Shown here in pieces: positions 38,501 through 52,395 of a stretch of DNA of 64,000 nt. The stretch is taken from the NCBI RefSeq assembly GCF_051401765.1, contig NW_027480423.1:12028001-12092000 (forward strand), given 5' to 3'. The DNA comes from Calliopsis andreniformis. Lineage: Eukaryota; Arthropoda; Insecta; Hymenoptera; Andrenidae. The translations under genes were made by a program, and so were the position numbers. The stretch's first letter is position 1. Each line of letters opens with the position of its first letter. The notes beneath the pieces are model-generated. The model was not told the origin of the DNA. It was given only the letters and a program-made list of their open reading frames with translations, and ran no database searches.

Positions 38501-40804
38501 GCGTTGACTTCTAAGGCCCTAACTATTCAATCTGTTGGAGCAACGCCCTAGGGTGAAGCCTAGGTTGCTCGGAAAGTAGAAATGACCATAAGTTTCATAC
38601 TGGTTGTAGTTATTCGTTTTATACGATGGAAAAACTGTTGTATTTATATTGTATTTTATGCTTCTGGCGTTGACTTCTAAGGCACTATCTATTCGATCTG
38701 GTGGAGCAACGCCCTAGAGCGAAGCCTAGGTTGCCCGGAACGTAGAATTGGCCATCACTTCCAAACTGGTTGCAATTATTCCTGTTATATGGTGGAAACA
38801 CTGTTGTATTTTTCTTGCATTTTATGCATCGGGCGTTGACTCCTAAGGCCCTAACTATTCAATCTGTTGGAGCAACACCCTAGGGTGAAGCCTAGCTTGC
38901 TCGGAAAGTAGAAGTGACCATAAGTTTCATACTGGTTGCAATTATTCGTTTTATACGGTGGAACAGCTATTGTTTTTATATCGTATTTTATGCTTCTGGC
39001 GTTGACTTCTTAGGCCGTAACTATTTGGTCTGGTGGAGCAACGCCCTAGAGTGACGTCTAGGTTTCCCGGAACGTAGAATTGGCCATCACTTTCAAACTG
39101 GTTGCAATTATTCCTGATATATGATGGAAACACTGTTGTATTTTTTTTGCATTTTATGGTTCGGGCGTTGACTTCTAAGGCCCTAACTATTCAATCTGTT
39201 GGAGCAACGCCCTAGGGTGAAGCCTAGGTTGCTCGGAAAGTAGAAATGACCATAAGTTTCATACTGGCTGCAATTATTCGTTTTATACGATGGAAAAACT
39301 GTTGTATTTATATTGTATTTTATGCTTCTGGCGTTGACGTCTAGGGCACTAACTACTCGATCTGGTGGAGCAACGCCCTAGAGTGTAGCCTAGGTTGCCT
39401 GGAACGTAGAATTGGCCATCACTTTCAAACTGGTTGCAATTATTCCTGTTATATGATAGATACACTGTTGTATTTTTACTGCATTTTATGCTTCGGGCGT
39501 TGACTTCTAAGGCCCTAACTATTCAATCTGTTGGAGCACCGCCATAGGGTCAAGCCTAGCTTGCTCGGAAAGTAGAAATGACCATAAGTTTCATACTGGT
39601 TGCAATTATTCGTTTTATACGATGGAAATGCTGTTGTATTTATATCGTATTTTATGCTTCTGGCGTTGACTTCTTAGGCCGTAACTATTCGGTCTGGTGG
39701 AGCAACGCGCTGGAGTGAAACCTAGGTTGCCCGGAACGTAGAATTGGCCGTCACTTTCAAACTGGTTGCAATTATTCCTGATATATGATGGAAACACTGT
39801 TGTATTTTTTTTGCATTTTATGGTTCGGGCGTTGACTTCTAAGGCCCTAACTATTCAATCTGTTGGAGCAACGCCCTAGGGTGAAGCCTAGGTGGCTCGG
39901 AAAGTAGAAATGACCATTAGTTTCAAACTGGTTGCAATTATTCGTTTTATGCGATGGAAAAACTGTTGTATTTATATTGTATTTTATGCTTCTGGCGTTG
40001 ACTTCTAAGGCCCTAGCTGTTCGATCTAGTGGAGCAACGCCTTAGAGTGAAGCCTAGGTTGCCCGGAACGTAGAATTGGCCATCACTTTCAAACTGGTTA
40101 CAATTATTCGTTTTATACGATGCAAACGCTGTTGTATTTATATCGTATTTTATGCTTCTGGCGTTTACTTCTAAGGACCTAACTATTCGATCTGGTGGAG
40201 CAACGCCCTAGAGTGGATCCTAGGTTGCTCGGAATGTAGAAATGGCCATAACTTTCACACTGGTTGCAATTATTCGTTTTATACGATGGAAAAGCTGTTG
40301 TATTTATATTGTATTTTATGCTTCTGGCGTTGACTTCTAAGGCACTAACTATTCGATCTGGTGGAGCAACGCCCTAGAGTGAAGCCTAGGTTGCCCGGGA
40401 CGTAGAATTGGCCACCACTTAAAAACTGGTTGCAATTATTCCTGTTATATTATGGAAACACTGTTGTATTTTTATTGCATTTTATGCTTCGGGCGTTGAC
40501 TTCTAAGGCCCTAACTATTCAATCTGTTGGAGCAACGCCCTAGGGTGAAGCCTAGGTTGCTCGGAAAGTAGAAATGACCATAAGTATCATACTGGTTGCA
40601 ATTATTCGTTTTATACGATGGAAAAACTGTTGTATTTATATTGTATTTTAAGCTTCTGGCGTTGACTTCTAAGGCCCTAGCTGTTCGATCTAGTGGACCA
40701 ACGCCCTAGAGTGAAGCCTACGTTGCCCTGAAAGGAGAAATGGCCATCATGTTCAAACTGGTTGCAATTAATCCTTTTATACGGTGGAAAAGCTGTTGTA
40801 TTTT
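38501..40804. repeat. 2.3 kb segmental duplication, first copy
   Basis: Matches 44145-46448 at an offset of 5644 bp (34 monomers). Shared private marks are GGTTGTAGTTATTCG, GACTCCTAAGG, GTGACGTCTAGG, GAGTGTAGCC, CACTTAAAAACTGG and TTTTAAGCTTCTGG (an AAGCTT site). The end is sharp: this copy jumps near 40804 to a long T-run with TTGTGGTTCGG, while the other continues TATATCGTATTTT. Confidence 0.88.
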
Positions 40805-41209
40805 TTTTGCATTTTGTGGTTCGGGCGTTGACTTCTAAGGCGCTTATCATTCAATCTGTTGGAGCAGCGCCCTAGGGCGAAGCCTAGGTTGCTCGGAAAG
40901 TAGAAATGACCATAAGTTTCATACGGGTTGCAATTATTCGTTTTATACGATGGAAAAACTGTTGTATTTATATTGTATTTTATGATTCTGGCGTTGACTT
41001 CTAAGGCACTATCTATTCGATCTGGTGGAGCAACGCCGTAGAGCGAAGCCTAGGTTGCCCGGAACGTAGAATTGGCCATCACTTCCAAACTGGTTGCAAT
41101 TATTCCTGTTATATGATGGAAACACTGTTGTGTTTTTTTTGCATTTTATGGTTCGGGCGTTGACTTCTAAGGCCCTAACTATTCAATCTGTTGGAGCAAC
41201 GCCCTAGGG

Positions 41210-43787
41210 TGAAGCCTAGGTGGCTCGGAAAGTAGAAATGACCATAAGTTTCATACTGGTTGCAATTATTCGTTTTATACGGTGGAACACCTATTGTATT
41301 TATATCGTATTTTATGCTTCTGGCGTTGACTTCTTAGGCCGTAACTATTTCGTCTGGTGGAGCAACGCCCTAGAGTGAAGTCTAGGTTTCCCGGAACGTA
41401 GAATTGGCCATCACCTTCAAACTGGTTGCAATTATTCCTGATATATGATGGAAACACTGTTGTATTTTTCTTGCATTTTATGCATCGGGCGTTGACTTCT
41501 AAGGCCCTAACTATTCAATCTGTTGGAGCAACACCCTAGGGTGAAGCCTAGCTTGCTCGGAAAGTAGAAGTGACCATAAGTTTCATACTGGTTGCAATTA
41601 TTCGTTTTATACGGTGGAACAGCTATTGTACTTATATCGTATTTTATGCTTCTGGCGTTGACTTCTTAGGCCGTAACTATTTGGTCTGGTGGAGCAACGC
41701 CCTGGAGTGAAGTCCAGGTTTCCCGGAACGTAGAATTGGCCATCACTTTGAAACTGGTTGCAATTATTCCTGATATATGATGGAAACACTGTTGTATTTT
41801 TTTTGAATTTTATGGTTCGGGCGTTGACTTCTAAGGCCCTAACTATTCAATCTGTTGGAGCAACGCCCTAGGGTGAAGCCTAGGTTGCTCGGAAAGTAGA
41901 AATGACCATAAGTTTCATACTGGCTGCAATTATTCCTTTTATACGATGGAAAAACTGTTGTATTTATATTGTATTTTATGCTTCTGGCGTTGACTTCTAA
42001 GGCACTAACTATTCGATCTGGTGGAACAACGCCCTAGAGTAAAGCCTAGGTTGCCTGGAACGTAGAATTGGCCATCACTTTCAAACTGGTTGCAATTATT
42101 CCTGTTATATGATACATACACTGTTGTATTTTTATTGCATTTTATGCTTCGGGCGTTGACTTCTAAGGCCCTAACTATTCAATCTGTTGGAGCAACGCCA
42201 TAGGGTCAAGCCTAGCTTGCTCGGAAAGTTGAAATGACCATAAGTTTCATACTGGTTGCAATTATTCGTTTTATACGATGGAAATGCTGTTGTATTTATA
42301 TCGTATTTTATGCTTCTGGCGTTGACTTCTTAGGCCGTAACTATTCGGTCTGGTGGAGCAACGCGCTGGAGTGAAACCTAGGTTGCCCGGAACGTAGAAT
42401 TGGCCATCACTTTCAAACTGGTTGCAATTATTCCTGATATATGAAGGAAACACTGTTGTATTTTTTTTGCATTTTATGGTTCGGCCGTTGACTTCTAAGG
42501 CCCTAACTATTCAATCTGTTGGAGCAACGCCCTAGGGTGAAGCCTACGTTGCTCGGAAAGTAGAGATGACCATAAGTTTCATACTGGTTGCAATTATTCG
42601 TTTTATACGATGGAAAAACTGTTGTATTTATATTGTATTTTATGCTTCTGGCGTTGACTTCTAAGGCACTATCTATTCGATCTGGTGGAGCAACGCCCTA
42701 GAGCGAAGCCTAGGTTGCCCGGAACGTAGAATTGGCCATCACTTCCAAACTGGTTGCAATTATTCCTGTTATATGATGGAAACACTGTTGCATTTTTTTT
42801 GCATTTTATGGTTCGGGCGTTGACTTCTAAGGCCCTAACTATTCAATCTGTTGGAGCAACGCCCTAGGGTGAAGCCTAGGTTGCGCGGAAAGTAGAAATG
42901 ACCATAAGTTTCTTACTGGTTGGAATTATTCGTTTTATACGATGGAAAAACTGTTGTATTTATACTGTATTTTTTGCTTCTGGCGTTGACGTCTAAGGCA
43001 CTAACTATTCGATCTGGTGGAACAACAGCCTAGGGTGAAGCCTAGCTTGCCCGGAACGTATAATTGACCATTACTTTCACACTGTTTGCAATTATTCCTT
43101 TTATACGATGGAAAAGCTGTTGTATTTATATCGCATTTTATGCTTCTGGCGTTTACTTCTAAGGCCCTAACTATTCAATCTGTTGGAGCAACACCCTAGG
43201 GTGAAGTCTAGGTTGCTCGGAAAGTAGAAATGACCATCAGTTTCATACTGGTTGCAATTATTCGTTTTATATGATGGAAAAACTGTTGTATTTATATTGC
43301 ATTTTATGCTTCTGGCGTTGACTTCTAAGGCACTAACTATTCGATCTGGTGGAGCAACGCCCTAGAGTGAAGCCTAAGTTGCCCGGAACGTAGAATTGGC
43401 CATCACTTTCAAACTGGTTGCAATTAATCTTGTTATACGATGGAAAAACTGTTGTATTTTTATTGCATTTTATGCTTCTGGCGTTCACTTCTTAGGCCCT
43501 AACTATTCGATCTGATGGAACAACAGCCTAGGGTGAAGCCTAGCTTGCCCGGAACGTAGAAATGACCATTACTTTCATACTGGTTGCAATTATTCGTTTT
43601 ATACGATGGAAATGCTGTTGTATTTATATCGTATTTTATGCTTCTGGCGTTGACTTCTTAGGACGTAACCATTCGGTCTGGTGGAGCAACGCGCTGGAGT
43701 GAAACCTTGGTTGCCCCGAACGTAGAATTGGCCATCACTTTCAAACTGGTTGCAATTATTCCTGATATATGATGGAAACACTGTTGT
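41210..43787. repeat. Segmental copy of 30.42-33.66 kb lacking four monomers
   Basis: Offset 10790 bp before and 10126 bp after the position of the 664 bp insertion. It contains the GTATAATTGACC marker at 43058. Private changes include TTGAATTTTATGG near 41802 and GGCCGTTGAC near 42483. It ends where TTTTTTTTGCATTTTGTGG of the partner is replaced by TTTTTATTGC. Confidence 0.85.
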
Positions 43788-44144
43788 ATTTTTATTGCAT
43801 TTTATGCTTCGGGCGTTGACTTCTAAGGCCCTAACTATTCAATCTGTTGGAGCAACGCCCTAGGGTGAAGCCTAGGTTACTCGGAAAGTAGAAATGACCA
43901 TAAGTTTCATACTGGCTGCAATTATTCGTTTTATACGATGGAAAAACTGTTGTATTTATATTGTATTTTATGCTTCTGGCGTTGACTTCTAAGGCACTAT
44001 CTATTCGGTCTGGTGGAGCAACGCGCTGGAGTGAAACCTAGGTTGCCCGCAACGTAGAATTGGCCATCACTTTCAAACTGGTTGCAATTATTCCTGATAT
44101 ATGATGGAAACACTGTTATATTTTTTTTGCATTTTATGGTACGG

Positions 44145-46448
44145 GCGTTGACTTCTAAGGCCCTAACTATTCAATCTGTTGGAGCAACGCCCTAGGGTGA
44201 AGCCTAGGTTGCTCGGAAAGTAGAAATGACCATAAGTTTCATACTGGTTGTAGTTATTCGTTTTATACGATGGAAAAACTGTTGTATTTATATTGTATTT
44301 TATGCTTCTGGCGTTGACTTCTAAGGCACTATCTATTCGATCTGGTGGAGCAACGCCCTAGAGCGAAGCCTAGGTTGCCCGGAACGTAGAATTGGCCATC
44401 ACTTCCAAACTGGTTGCAATTATTCCTGTTATATGGTGGAAACACTGTTGTATTTTTCTTGCATTTTATGCATCGGGCGTTGACTCCTAAGGCCCTAACT
44501 ATTCAATCTGTTGGAGCAACACCCTAGGGTGAAGCCTAGCTTGCTCGGAAAGTAGAAGTGACCATAAGTTTCATACTGGTTGCAATTATTCGTTTTATAC
44601 GGTGGAACAGCTATTGTTTTTATATCGTATTTTATGCTTCTGGCGTTGACTTCTTAGGCCGTAACTATTTGGTCTGGTGGAGCAACGCCCTAGAGTGACG
44701 TCTAGGTTTCCCGGAACGTAGAATTGGCCATCACTTTCAAACTGGTTGCAATTATTCCTGATATATGATGGAAACACTGTTGTATTTTTTTTGCATTTTA
44801 TGGTTCGGGCGTTGACTTCTAAGGCCCTAACTATTCAATCTGTTGGAGCAACGCCCTAGGGTGAAGCCTAGGTTGCTCGGAAAGTAGAAATGACCATAAG
44901 TTTCATACTGGCTGCAATTATTCGTTTTATACGATGGAAAAACTGTTGTATTTATATTGTATTTTATGCTTCTGGCGTTGACGTCTAGGGCACTAACTAC
45001 TCGATCTGGTGGAGCAACGCCCTAGAGTGTAGCCTAGGTTGCCTGGAACGTAGAATTGGCCATCACTTTCAAACTGGTTGCAATTATTCCTGTTATATGA
45101 TAGATACACTGTTGTATTTTTACTGCATTTTATGCTTCGGGCGTTGACTTCTAAGGCCCTAACTATTCAATCTGTTGGAGCACCGCCATAGGGTCAAGCC
45201 TAGCTTGCTCGGAAAGTAGAAATGACCATAAGTTTCATACTGGTTGCAATTATTCGTTTTATACGATGGAAATGCTGTTGTATTTATATCGTATTTTATG
45301 CTTCTGGCGTTGACTTCTTAGGCCGTAACTATTCGGTCTGGTGGAGCAACGCGCTGGAGTGAAACCTAGGTTGCCCGGAACGTAGAATTGGCCGTCACTT
45401 TCAAACTGGTTGCAATTATTCCTGATATATGATGGAAACACTGTTGTATTTTTTTTGCATTTTATGGTTCGGGCGTTGACTTCTAAGGCCCTAACTATTC
45501 AATCTGTTGGAGCAACGCCCTAGGGTGAAGACTAGGTGGCTCGGAAAGTAGAAATGACCATTAGTTTCAAACTGGTTGCAATTATTCGTTTTATGCGATG
45601 GAAAAACTGTTGTATTTATATTGTATTTTATGCTTCTGGCGTTGACTTCTAAGGCCCTAGCTGTTCGATCTAGTGGAGCAACGCCTTAGAGTGAAGCCTA
45701 GGTTGCCCGGAACGTAGAATTGGCCATCACTTTCAAACTGGTTACAATTATTCGTTTTATACGATGCAAACGCTGTTGTATTTATATCGTATTTTATGCT
45801 TCTGGCGTTTACTTCTAAGGACCTAACTATTCGATCTGGTGGAGCAACGCCCTAGAGTGGATCCTAGGTTGCTCGGAATGTAGAAATGGCCATAACTTTC
45901 ACACTGGTTGCAATTATTCGTTTTATACGATGGAAAAGCTGTTGTATTTATATTGTATTTTATGCTTCTGGCGTTGACTTCTAAGGCACTAACTATTCGA
46001 TCTGGTGGAGCAACGCCCTAGAGTGAAGCCTAGGTTGCCCGGGACGTAGAATTGGCCACCACTTAAAAACTGGTTGCAATTATTCCTGTTATATTATGGA
46101 AACACTGTTGTATTTTTATTGCATTTTATGCTTCGGGCGTTGACTTCTAAGGCCCAAACTATTCAATCTGTTGGAGCAACGCCCTAGGGTGAAGCCTAGG
46201 TTGCTCGGAAAGTAGAAATGACCATAAGTATCATACTGGTTGCAATTATTCGTTTTATACGATGGAAAAACTGTTGTATTTATATTGTATTTTAAGCTTC
46301 TGGCGTTGACTTCTAAGGCCCTAGCTGTTCGATCTAGTGGACCAACGCCCTAGAGTGAAGCCTACGTTGCCCTGAAAGGAGAAATGGCCATCATGTTCAA
46401 ACTGGTTGCAATTAATCCTTTTATACGATGGAAAAGCTGTTGTATTTA
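44145..46448. repeat. 2.3 kb segmental duplication, second copy
   Basis: Partner of 38501-40804. It runs on into the six-monomer cassette markers (CTATTAGATGTGG near 46646) that the first copy lost. Private changes include GAAGACTAGGTGG near 45527 and GGCCCAAACTATTC near 46151. Confidence 0.88.
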
Positions 46449-47432
46449 TATCGTATTTTATGCTTCCGGCGTTTACTTCTAAGGACCTAACTATTCGATC
46501 TGGTGGAGCAACGCCCTAGAGTGAAGCCTAGGTTCCTCGGAATGTGGAAATGACCATAACTATCACACTGGTTGCAATTATTCGTTTTATACGATGGAAA
46601 CGCTGTTGTATTTATATTGTATTTTATGCCTCTGGCGTTGACTTCTAAGGCCGTAGCTATTAGATGTGGTGGAGCTACGCCCTAGAGCGACGCCTAGGGT
46701 GCTTGGAACGTAGAAATGACCATTACTTTCACACTGGTTGCAATTATTCTTTTTATACGATGGAAAAGCTGTTGTGTTTATATTGTATTTTATGCTTCTG
46801 GCGTTGACTTCTTAGGCCGTAACTATTCGGTCTGGTGGAGCAACGCCCTGGAGTGAAACCTAGGTTGCCCGGAACGCAGAATTGGCCATCACTTTCAAAC
46901 TGGTTGCAATTACTCCTGTTATATGGTGGAAACACTGTTGTATTTTTTTTGCATTTTATGGTTCGGGCGTTGACTTCTAAGGCCCTAACTATTCAATCCG
47001 TTGGAGCAACGCCCTAGGGTGAAGCCTAGGTGGCTCGGAAAGTAGAAATGACCATAAGTTTCATACTGGTTGCAATTATTCCTTTTATACGATGGAAATG
47101 CTGTTGTATTTATATCGTATTTTATGCTTCTGGCGTTGACTTCTTAGGCCGTAACTATTCGGTCTGGTGGAGCAACGCGCTGGAGTGAAACCTAGGTTGC
47201 CCGGAACGTAGAATTGGCCATCACTTTCAAACTGGTTGCAATTATTCCTGATATATGATGGAAACACTGTTGTATTTTTTTTGCATTTTATGGTTCGGGC
47301 GTTGACTTCTAGGGCCCTAACTATTCAATCTGTTGGAGCAACGCCCTAGGGTGAAGCCTAGGTTGCTCGGAAAGTAGAAATGACCATAAGTTTCATACTG
47401 GCTGCAATTATTCGTTTTATACGATGGTAAAA
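45773..47432. repeat. 10-monomer higher-order repeat (zone VI), copy 1
   Basis: The period is 1660 bp, for example GGATCC at 45859 and 47519. Order: GGATCC monomer, B, CCCGGGACG with CACTTAAAAACTGG, B, cassette monomers with GGAAAGG-type, TTCCTCGG and CTATTAGATG markers, then A and B monomers. The copy-to-copy match runs from about 45773 to 47045. Confidence 0.85.
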
Positions 47433-48706
47433 CTGTTGTATTTATATCGTATTTTATGCTTCTGGCGTTTACTTCTAAGGACCTAACTATTCGATCTGGT
47501 GGAGCAACGCCCTAGAGTGGATCCTAGGTTGCTCGGAATGTAGAAATGACCATAACTTTCACACTGGTTGCAATTATTCGTTTTATACGATGGAAAAGCT
47601 GTTGTATTTATATTGTATTTTATGCTTCTGGCGTTGACTTCTAAGGCACTAACTATTCGATCTGGTGGAGCAACGCCCTAGAGTGAAGCCTAGGTTGCCC
47701 GGGACGTAGAATTGGCCACCACTTAAAAACTGGTTGCAATTATTCCTGTTATGGTATGGAAACACTGTTGTATTTTTATTGCATTTTATGCTTCGGGCGT
47801 TGACTTCTAAGGCCCTAACTATTCAATCTGTTGGAGCAACGCCCTAGGGTGAAGCCTAGGTTGCTCGGAAAGTAGAAATGACCATAAGTATCATACTGGT
47901 TGCAATTATTCGTTTTATACGATGGAAAAACTGTTGTATTTATATTGTATTTTATGCTTTTGGCGTTGACTTCTAAGGCCCTAGCTGTTCGATCTAGTGG
48001 AGGAACGCCCTAGAGTGAAGCCTACGTTGCCCTGAAAGGAGAAATGGCCATCACGTTCAAACTGGTTGCAATTAGTCCTTTTATACGATGGAAAAGCTGT
48101 TGTATTTATATCGTATTTTATGCTTCCGGCGTTTACTTCTAAGCACCTAACTATTCGATCTGGTGGAGCAACGCCCTAGAGTGAAGCCTAGGTTCCTCGG
48201 AATGTGGAAATGACCATAACTATCACACTGGTTGCAATTATTCGTTTTATACGATGGAAACGCTGTTGTATTTATATTGTATTTTATGCCTCTGGCGTTG
48301 ACTTCTAAGGCCGTAGCTATTAGATGTGTTGGAGCAACGCCCTAGAGTGACGCCTAGGGTGCTTGGAACGTAGAAATGACCATTACTTTCACACTGGTTG
48401 CAATTATTCTTTTTATACGATGGAAAAGCTGTTGTGTTTATATCGTATTTTATGCTTCTGGCGTTGACTTCTTAGGCCGTAACTATTCGGTCTGGTGGAG
48501 CAACGCCCTGGAGTGAAACCTAGGTTGCCCGGAACGCAGAATTGGCCATCACTTTCAAACTGGTTGCAATTATTCCTGTTATATGGTGGAAACACTGTTG
48601 TATTTTTTTTTGCATTTTATGGTTCGGGCGTTGACTTCTAAGGCCCTAACTATTCAATCCGTTGGAGCAACGCCCTAGGGTGAAGCCTAGGTGGCTCGGA
48701 AAGTAG
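47433..48706. repeat. 10-monomer higher-order repeat (zone VI), copy 2
   Basis: Matches 45773-47045. Private changes include TTATGGTATGG near 47750, GGAGGAACGCCC near 47999, CTAAGCACC near 48141 and GATGTGTTGG near 48323. It ends where the next B monomer reads GTAGAATTGACAATAAG. Confidence 0.85.
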
Positions 48707-50640
48707 AATTGACAATAAGTTTCAAACTGGTTGCAATTATTCGTTTTGTACGATGGAAAAACTGTTGTATTTATATTGTATTTTATGCTTCTGGCGTTGA
48801 CTTCTAAGGCACTAGCTATTTGGTCTGGTGGAGCAACGCGCTGGAGTGAAACCTAGGTTGCCCGGAACGTATAATTGGCCATCACTTTCAAACTGGTTGC
48901 AATTATTCCTGATATATGATGGAAACACTGTTGTATTATTTTTGCATTTTATGGTTCGGGCGTTGACTTCTAAGGCCCTAACTATTCAATCTGTTGGAGC
49001 AACGCCCTAGGGTAAAGCCTAAGTTGCTCGGAATGTAGAAATGACCATTAGTTTCATACTGGCTGCAATTATTCGTTTTATACGATGGAAAAACTGTTGT
49101 ATTTATATTGTATTTTATGCTTCTGGCGTTGACTTCTAAGGCACTATCTATTCGGTCTGGTCGAGCAACGCGCTGGAGTGAAACCTAGGTTGCCCGGAAC
49201 GTAGAATTGGCCATTACTTTCAAACTGGTTGCAATTATTCCTGATATATGATGGAAACACTGTTGTATTTTTTTTTGCATTTTATGGTACGGGCGTTGAC
49301 TTCTAAGGCCCTAACTATTCAATCTGTTGGAGCAACGCCCTAGGGTGAAGCCTAGGTTGCTCGAAAAGTAGAAATGACCATAAGTTTCATACTGGTTGCA
49401 ATTATTCGTTTTATACGATGGAAAAACTGTTGTATTTATATTGTATTTTATGCTTCTGGCGTTGACTTCTAAGGCACTATCTATTCGATCTGGTGGAGCA
49501 ACGCCCTAGAGCGAAGCCTAGGTTGCCCGGAACGTAGAATTGGCCATCACTTCCAAACTGGTTGCAATTATTCCTATTATATGATGGAAACACTGTTGTA
49601 TTTTTCTTGCATTTTATGCATCGGGCGCTGACTTCTAAGGCTCTAACTATTCAATCTGTTGGAGCAACACCCTAGGGTGAAGCCTAGCTTGCTCGGAAAG
49701 TAGAAGTGACCATAAGTTTCATACTGGTTGCAATTATTCGTTTTATACGATGCAAACGCTGTTGTATTTATATCGTATTTTATGCTTCTGACGTTTACTT
49801 CTAAGGACCTAACTATTCGATCTGTTGGAGCAACGCCCTAGGGTGAAGCCTAGGTTGCTCGGAAAGTAGAAATGACCATAAGTTTCATACTGGCTGCAAT
49901 TATTCGTTTTATACGATGGAAAAACTGTTGTATTTATATCGTATTTTATGCTTCTGGCGTTTACTTCTAAGGACCTAACTATTCGATCTGGTGGAGCAAC
50001 GCCCTAGAGTGGATCCTAGGTTGCTCGGAATGTAGAAATGACCATAACTTTCACACTGGTTGCAATTATTCGTTTTATACGATGGAAAAGCTGTTGTATT
50101 TATATTGTATTTTATGCTTCTGGCGTTGACTTCTAAGGCACTAACTATTCGATCTGGTGGAGCAACGCCCTAGAGTGAAGCCTAGGTTGCCCGGGACGTA
50201 GAATTGGCCACCACTTAAAAACTGGTTGCAATTATTCCTGTTATGGTATGGAAACACTGTTGTATTTTTATTGCATTTTATGCTTCGGGCGTTGACTTCT
50301 AAGGCCCTAACTATTCAATCTGTTGGAGCAACGCCCTAGGGTGAAGCCTAGGTTGCTCGGAAAGTAGAAATGACCATAGGTATCATACTGGTTGCAATTA
50401 TTCGTTTTATACGATGGAAAAACTGTTGTATTTATATTGTATTTTATGCTTCTGGCGTTGACTTCTAAGGCCCTAGCTGTTCGATCTAGTGGAGCAACGC
50501 CCTAGAGTGAAGCCTACGTTGCCCTGAAAGGAGAAATGGCCATCACGTTCAAACTGGTTGCAATTAGTCCTTTTATACGATGGAAAAGCTGTTGTATTTA
50601 TATCGTATTTTATGCTTCCGGCGTTTACTTCTAAGCACCT
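48707..50640. repeat. Mosaic satellite monomers of zone VII
   Basis: About 48935-49742 matches 50927-51734 (1992 bp, 12 monomers), sharing the rare GGTCGAGCAACGCG and TAAAGCCTAAGTTGC. About 49975-50640 matches 47483-48146 (2492 bp, 15 monomers), sharing TTATGGTATGG and CTAAGCACC. No other sequence is present. Confidence 0.82.
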
Positions 50641-52395
50641 AACTATTCAATCTGTTGGAGCAACACCCTAGGGTGAAGCCTAGCTTGCTCGGAAAGTAGA
50701 TGTGACCATAAGTTTCATACTGGTTGCAATTATTCGTTTTATACGGTGGAACAGCTATTGTATTTATATCGTATTTTATGCTTCTGGCGTTGACTTCTTA
50801 GGCCGTAACTATTTGGTCTGGTGGAGCAACGCCCTAGAGTGAAGTCTAGGTTTCCCGGGACGTAGAATTGGCCATCACTTTCAAACTGGTTGCAATTATT
50901 CCTGATATATGATGGAAACACTGTTGTATTTTTTTTGCATTTTATGGTTCGGGCGTTGACTTCTAAGGCCCTAGCTATTCAATCTGTTGGAGCAACGCCC
51001 TAGGGTAAAGCCTAAGTTGCTCGGAATGTAGAAATGACCATTAGTTTCATACTGGCTGCAATTATTCGTTTTATACGATGGAAAAACTGTTGTATTTATA
51101 TTGTATTTTATGCTTCTGGCGTTGACTTCTAAGGCACTATCTATTCGGTCTGGTCGAGCAACGCGCTGGAGTGAAACCTAGGTTGCCCGGAACGTAGAAT
51201 TGGCCATTACTTTCAAACTGGTTGCAATTATTCCTGATATATGATGGAAACACTGTTGTATTTTTTTTTGCATTTTATGGTACGGGCGTTGACTTCTAAG
51301 GCCCTAACTATTCAATCTGTTGCAGCAACGCCCTAGGGTGAAGTCTAGGTTGCTCGAAAAGTAGAAATGACCATAAGTTTCATACTGGTTGCAATTATTC
51401 GTTTTATACGATGGAAAAACTGTTGTATTTATATTGTATTTTATGCTTCTGGCGTTGACTTCTAAGGCACTATCTATTCGATCTGGTGGAGCAACGCCCT
51501 AGAGCGAAGCCTAGGTTGCCCGGAACGTAGAATTGGCCATCACTTCCAAACTGGTTGCAATTATTCCTATTATATGATGGAAACACTATTGTATTTTTCT
51601 TGCATTTTATGCATCGGGCGTTGACTTCTAAGGCTCTAACTATTCAATCTGTTGGAGCAACACCCTAGGGTGAAGCCTAGCTTGCTCGGAAAGTAGGAGT
51701 GACCATAAGTTTCATACTGGTTGCAATTATTCGTTTTATACGGTGGAACAGCTATTGTATTTATATCGTATTTTATGCTTCTGGCGTTGACTTCTTAGGC
51801 CGTAACTATTTGGTCTGGTGGAGCAACGCCCTAGAGTGAAGTCTAGGTTTCCCGGAACGTAGAATTGGCCATCACTTTCAAACTGGTTACAATTATTCGT
51901 TTTATACGATGCAAACGCTGTTGTATTTATATCGTATTTTATGCTTCTGACGTTTACTTCTAAGGACCTAACTATTCGATCTGGTGGAGCAACGCCCTAG
52001 AGTGGATCCTAGGTTGCTCGGAATGTAGAAATGACCATAACTTTCACACTGGTTGCAATTATTCGTTTTATACGATGGAAAAGCTGTTGTATTTATATTG
52101 TATTTTATGCTTCTGGCGTTGACTTCTAAGGCACTAACTATTCGATCTGGTGGAGCAACGCCCTAGAGTGAAGCCTAGGTTGCCCGGGACGTAGAATTGG
52201 CCACCACTTAAAAACTGGTTGCAATTATTCCTGTTATGTTATGGAAACACTGTTGTATTTTTATTGCATTTTATGCTTCGGGCGTTGACTTCTAAGGCCC
52301 TAACTATTCAATCTGTTGGAGCAACGCCCTAGGGTGAAGCCTAGGTTGCTCGGAAAGTAGAAATGACCATAAGTATCATACTGGTTGCAATTATT
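50641..52395. repeat. Segment of a second 24-monomer-offset repeat, copy 1
   Basis: Matches 54628-56382 at an offset of 3987 bp, 24 monomers. Shared marks are GTAGATGTGACC, TAAAGCCTAAGTTGC, CTATTATATGATGG and CACTTAAAAACTGG. The offset equals the zone I HOR length, but the monomer order differs. Confidence 0.84.

Noticed and set aside
40650..40665. AAGCTT sites (near 40650 and 46294) as a diagnostic HindIII satellite
   Set aside because: The site arises from a single base change in one duplicated monomer and is absent from the rest of the array.
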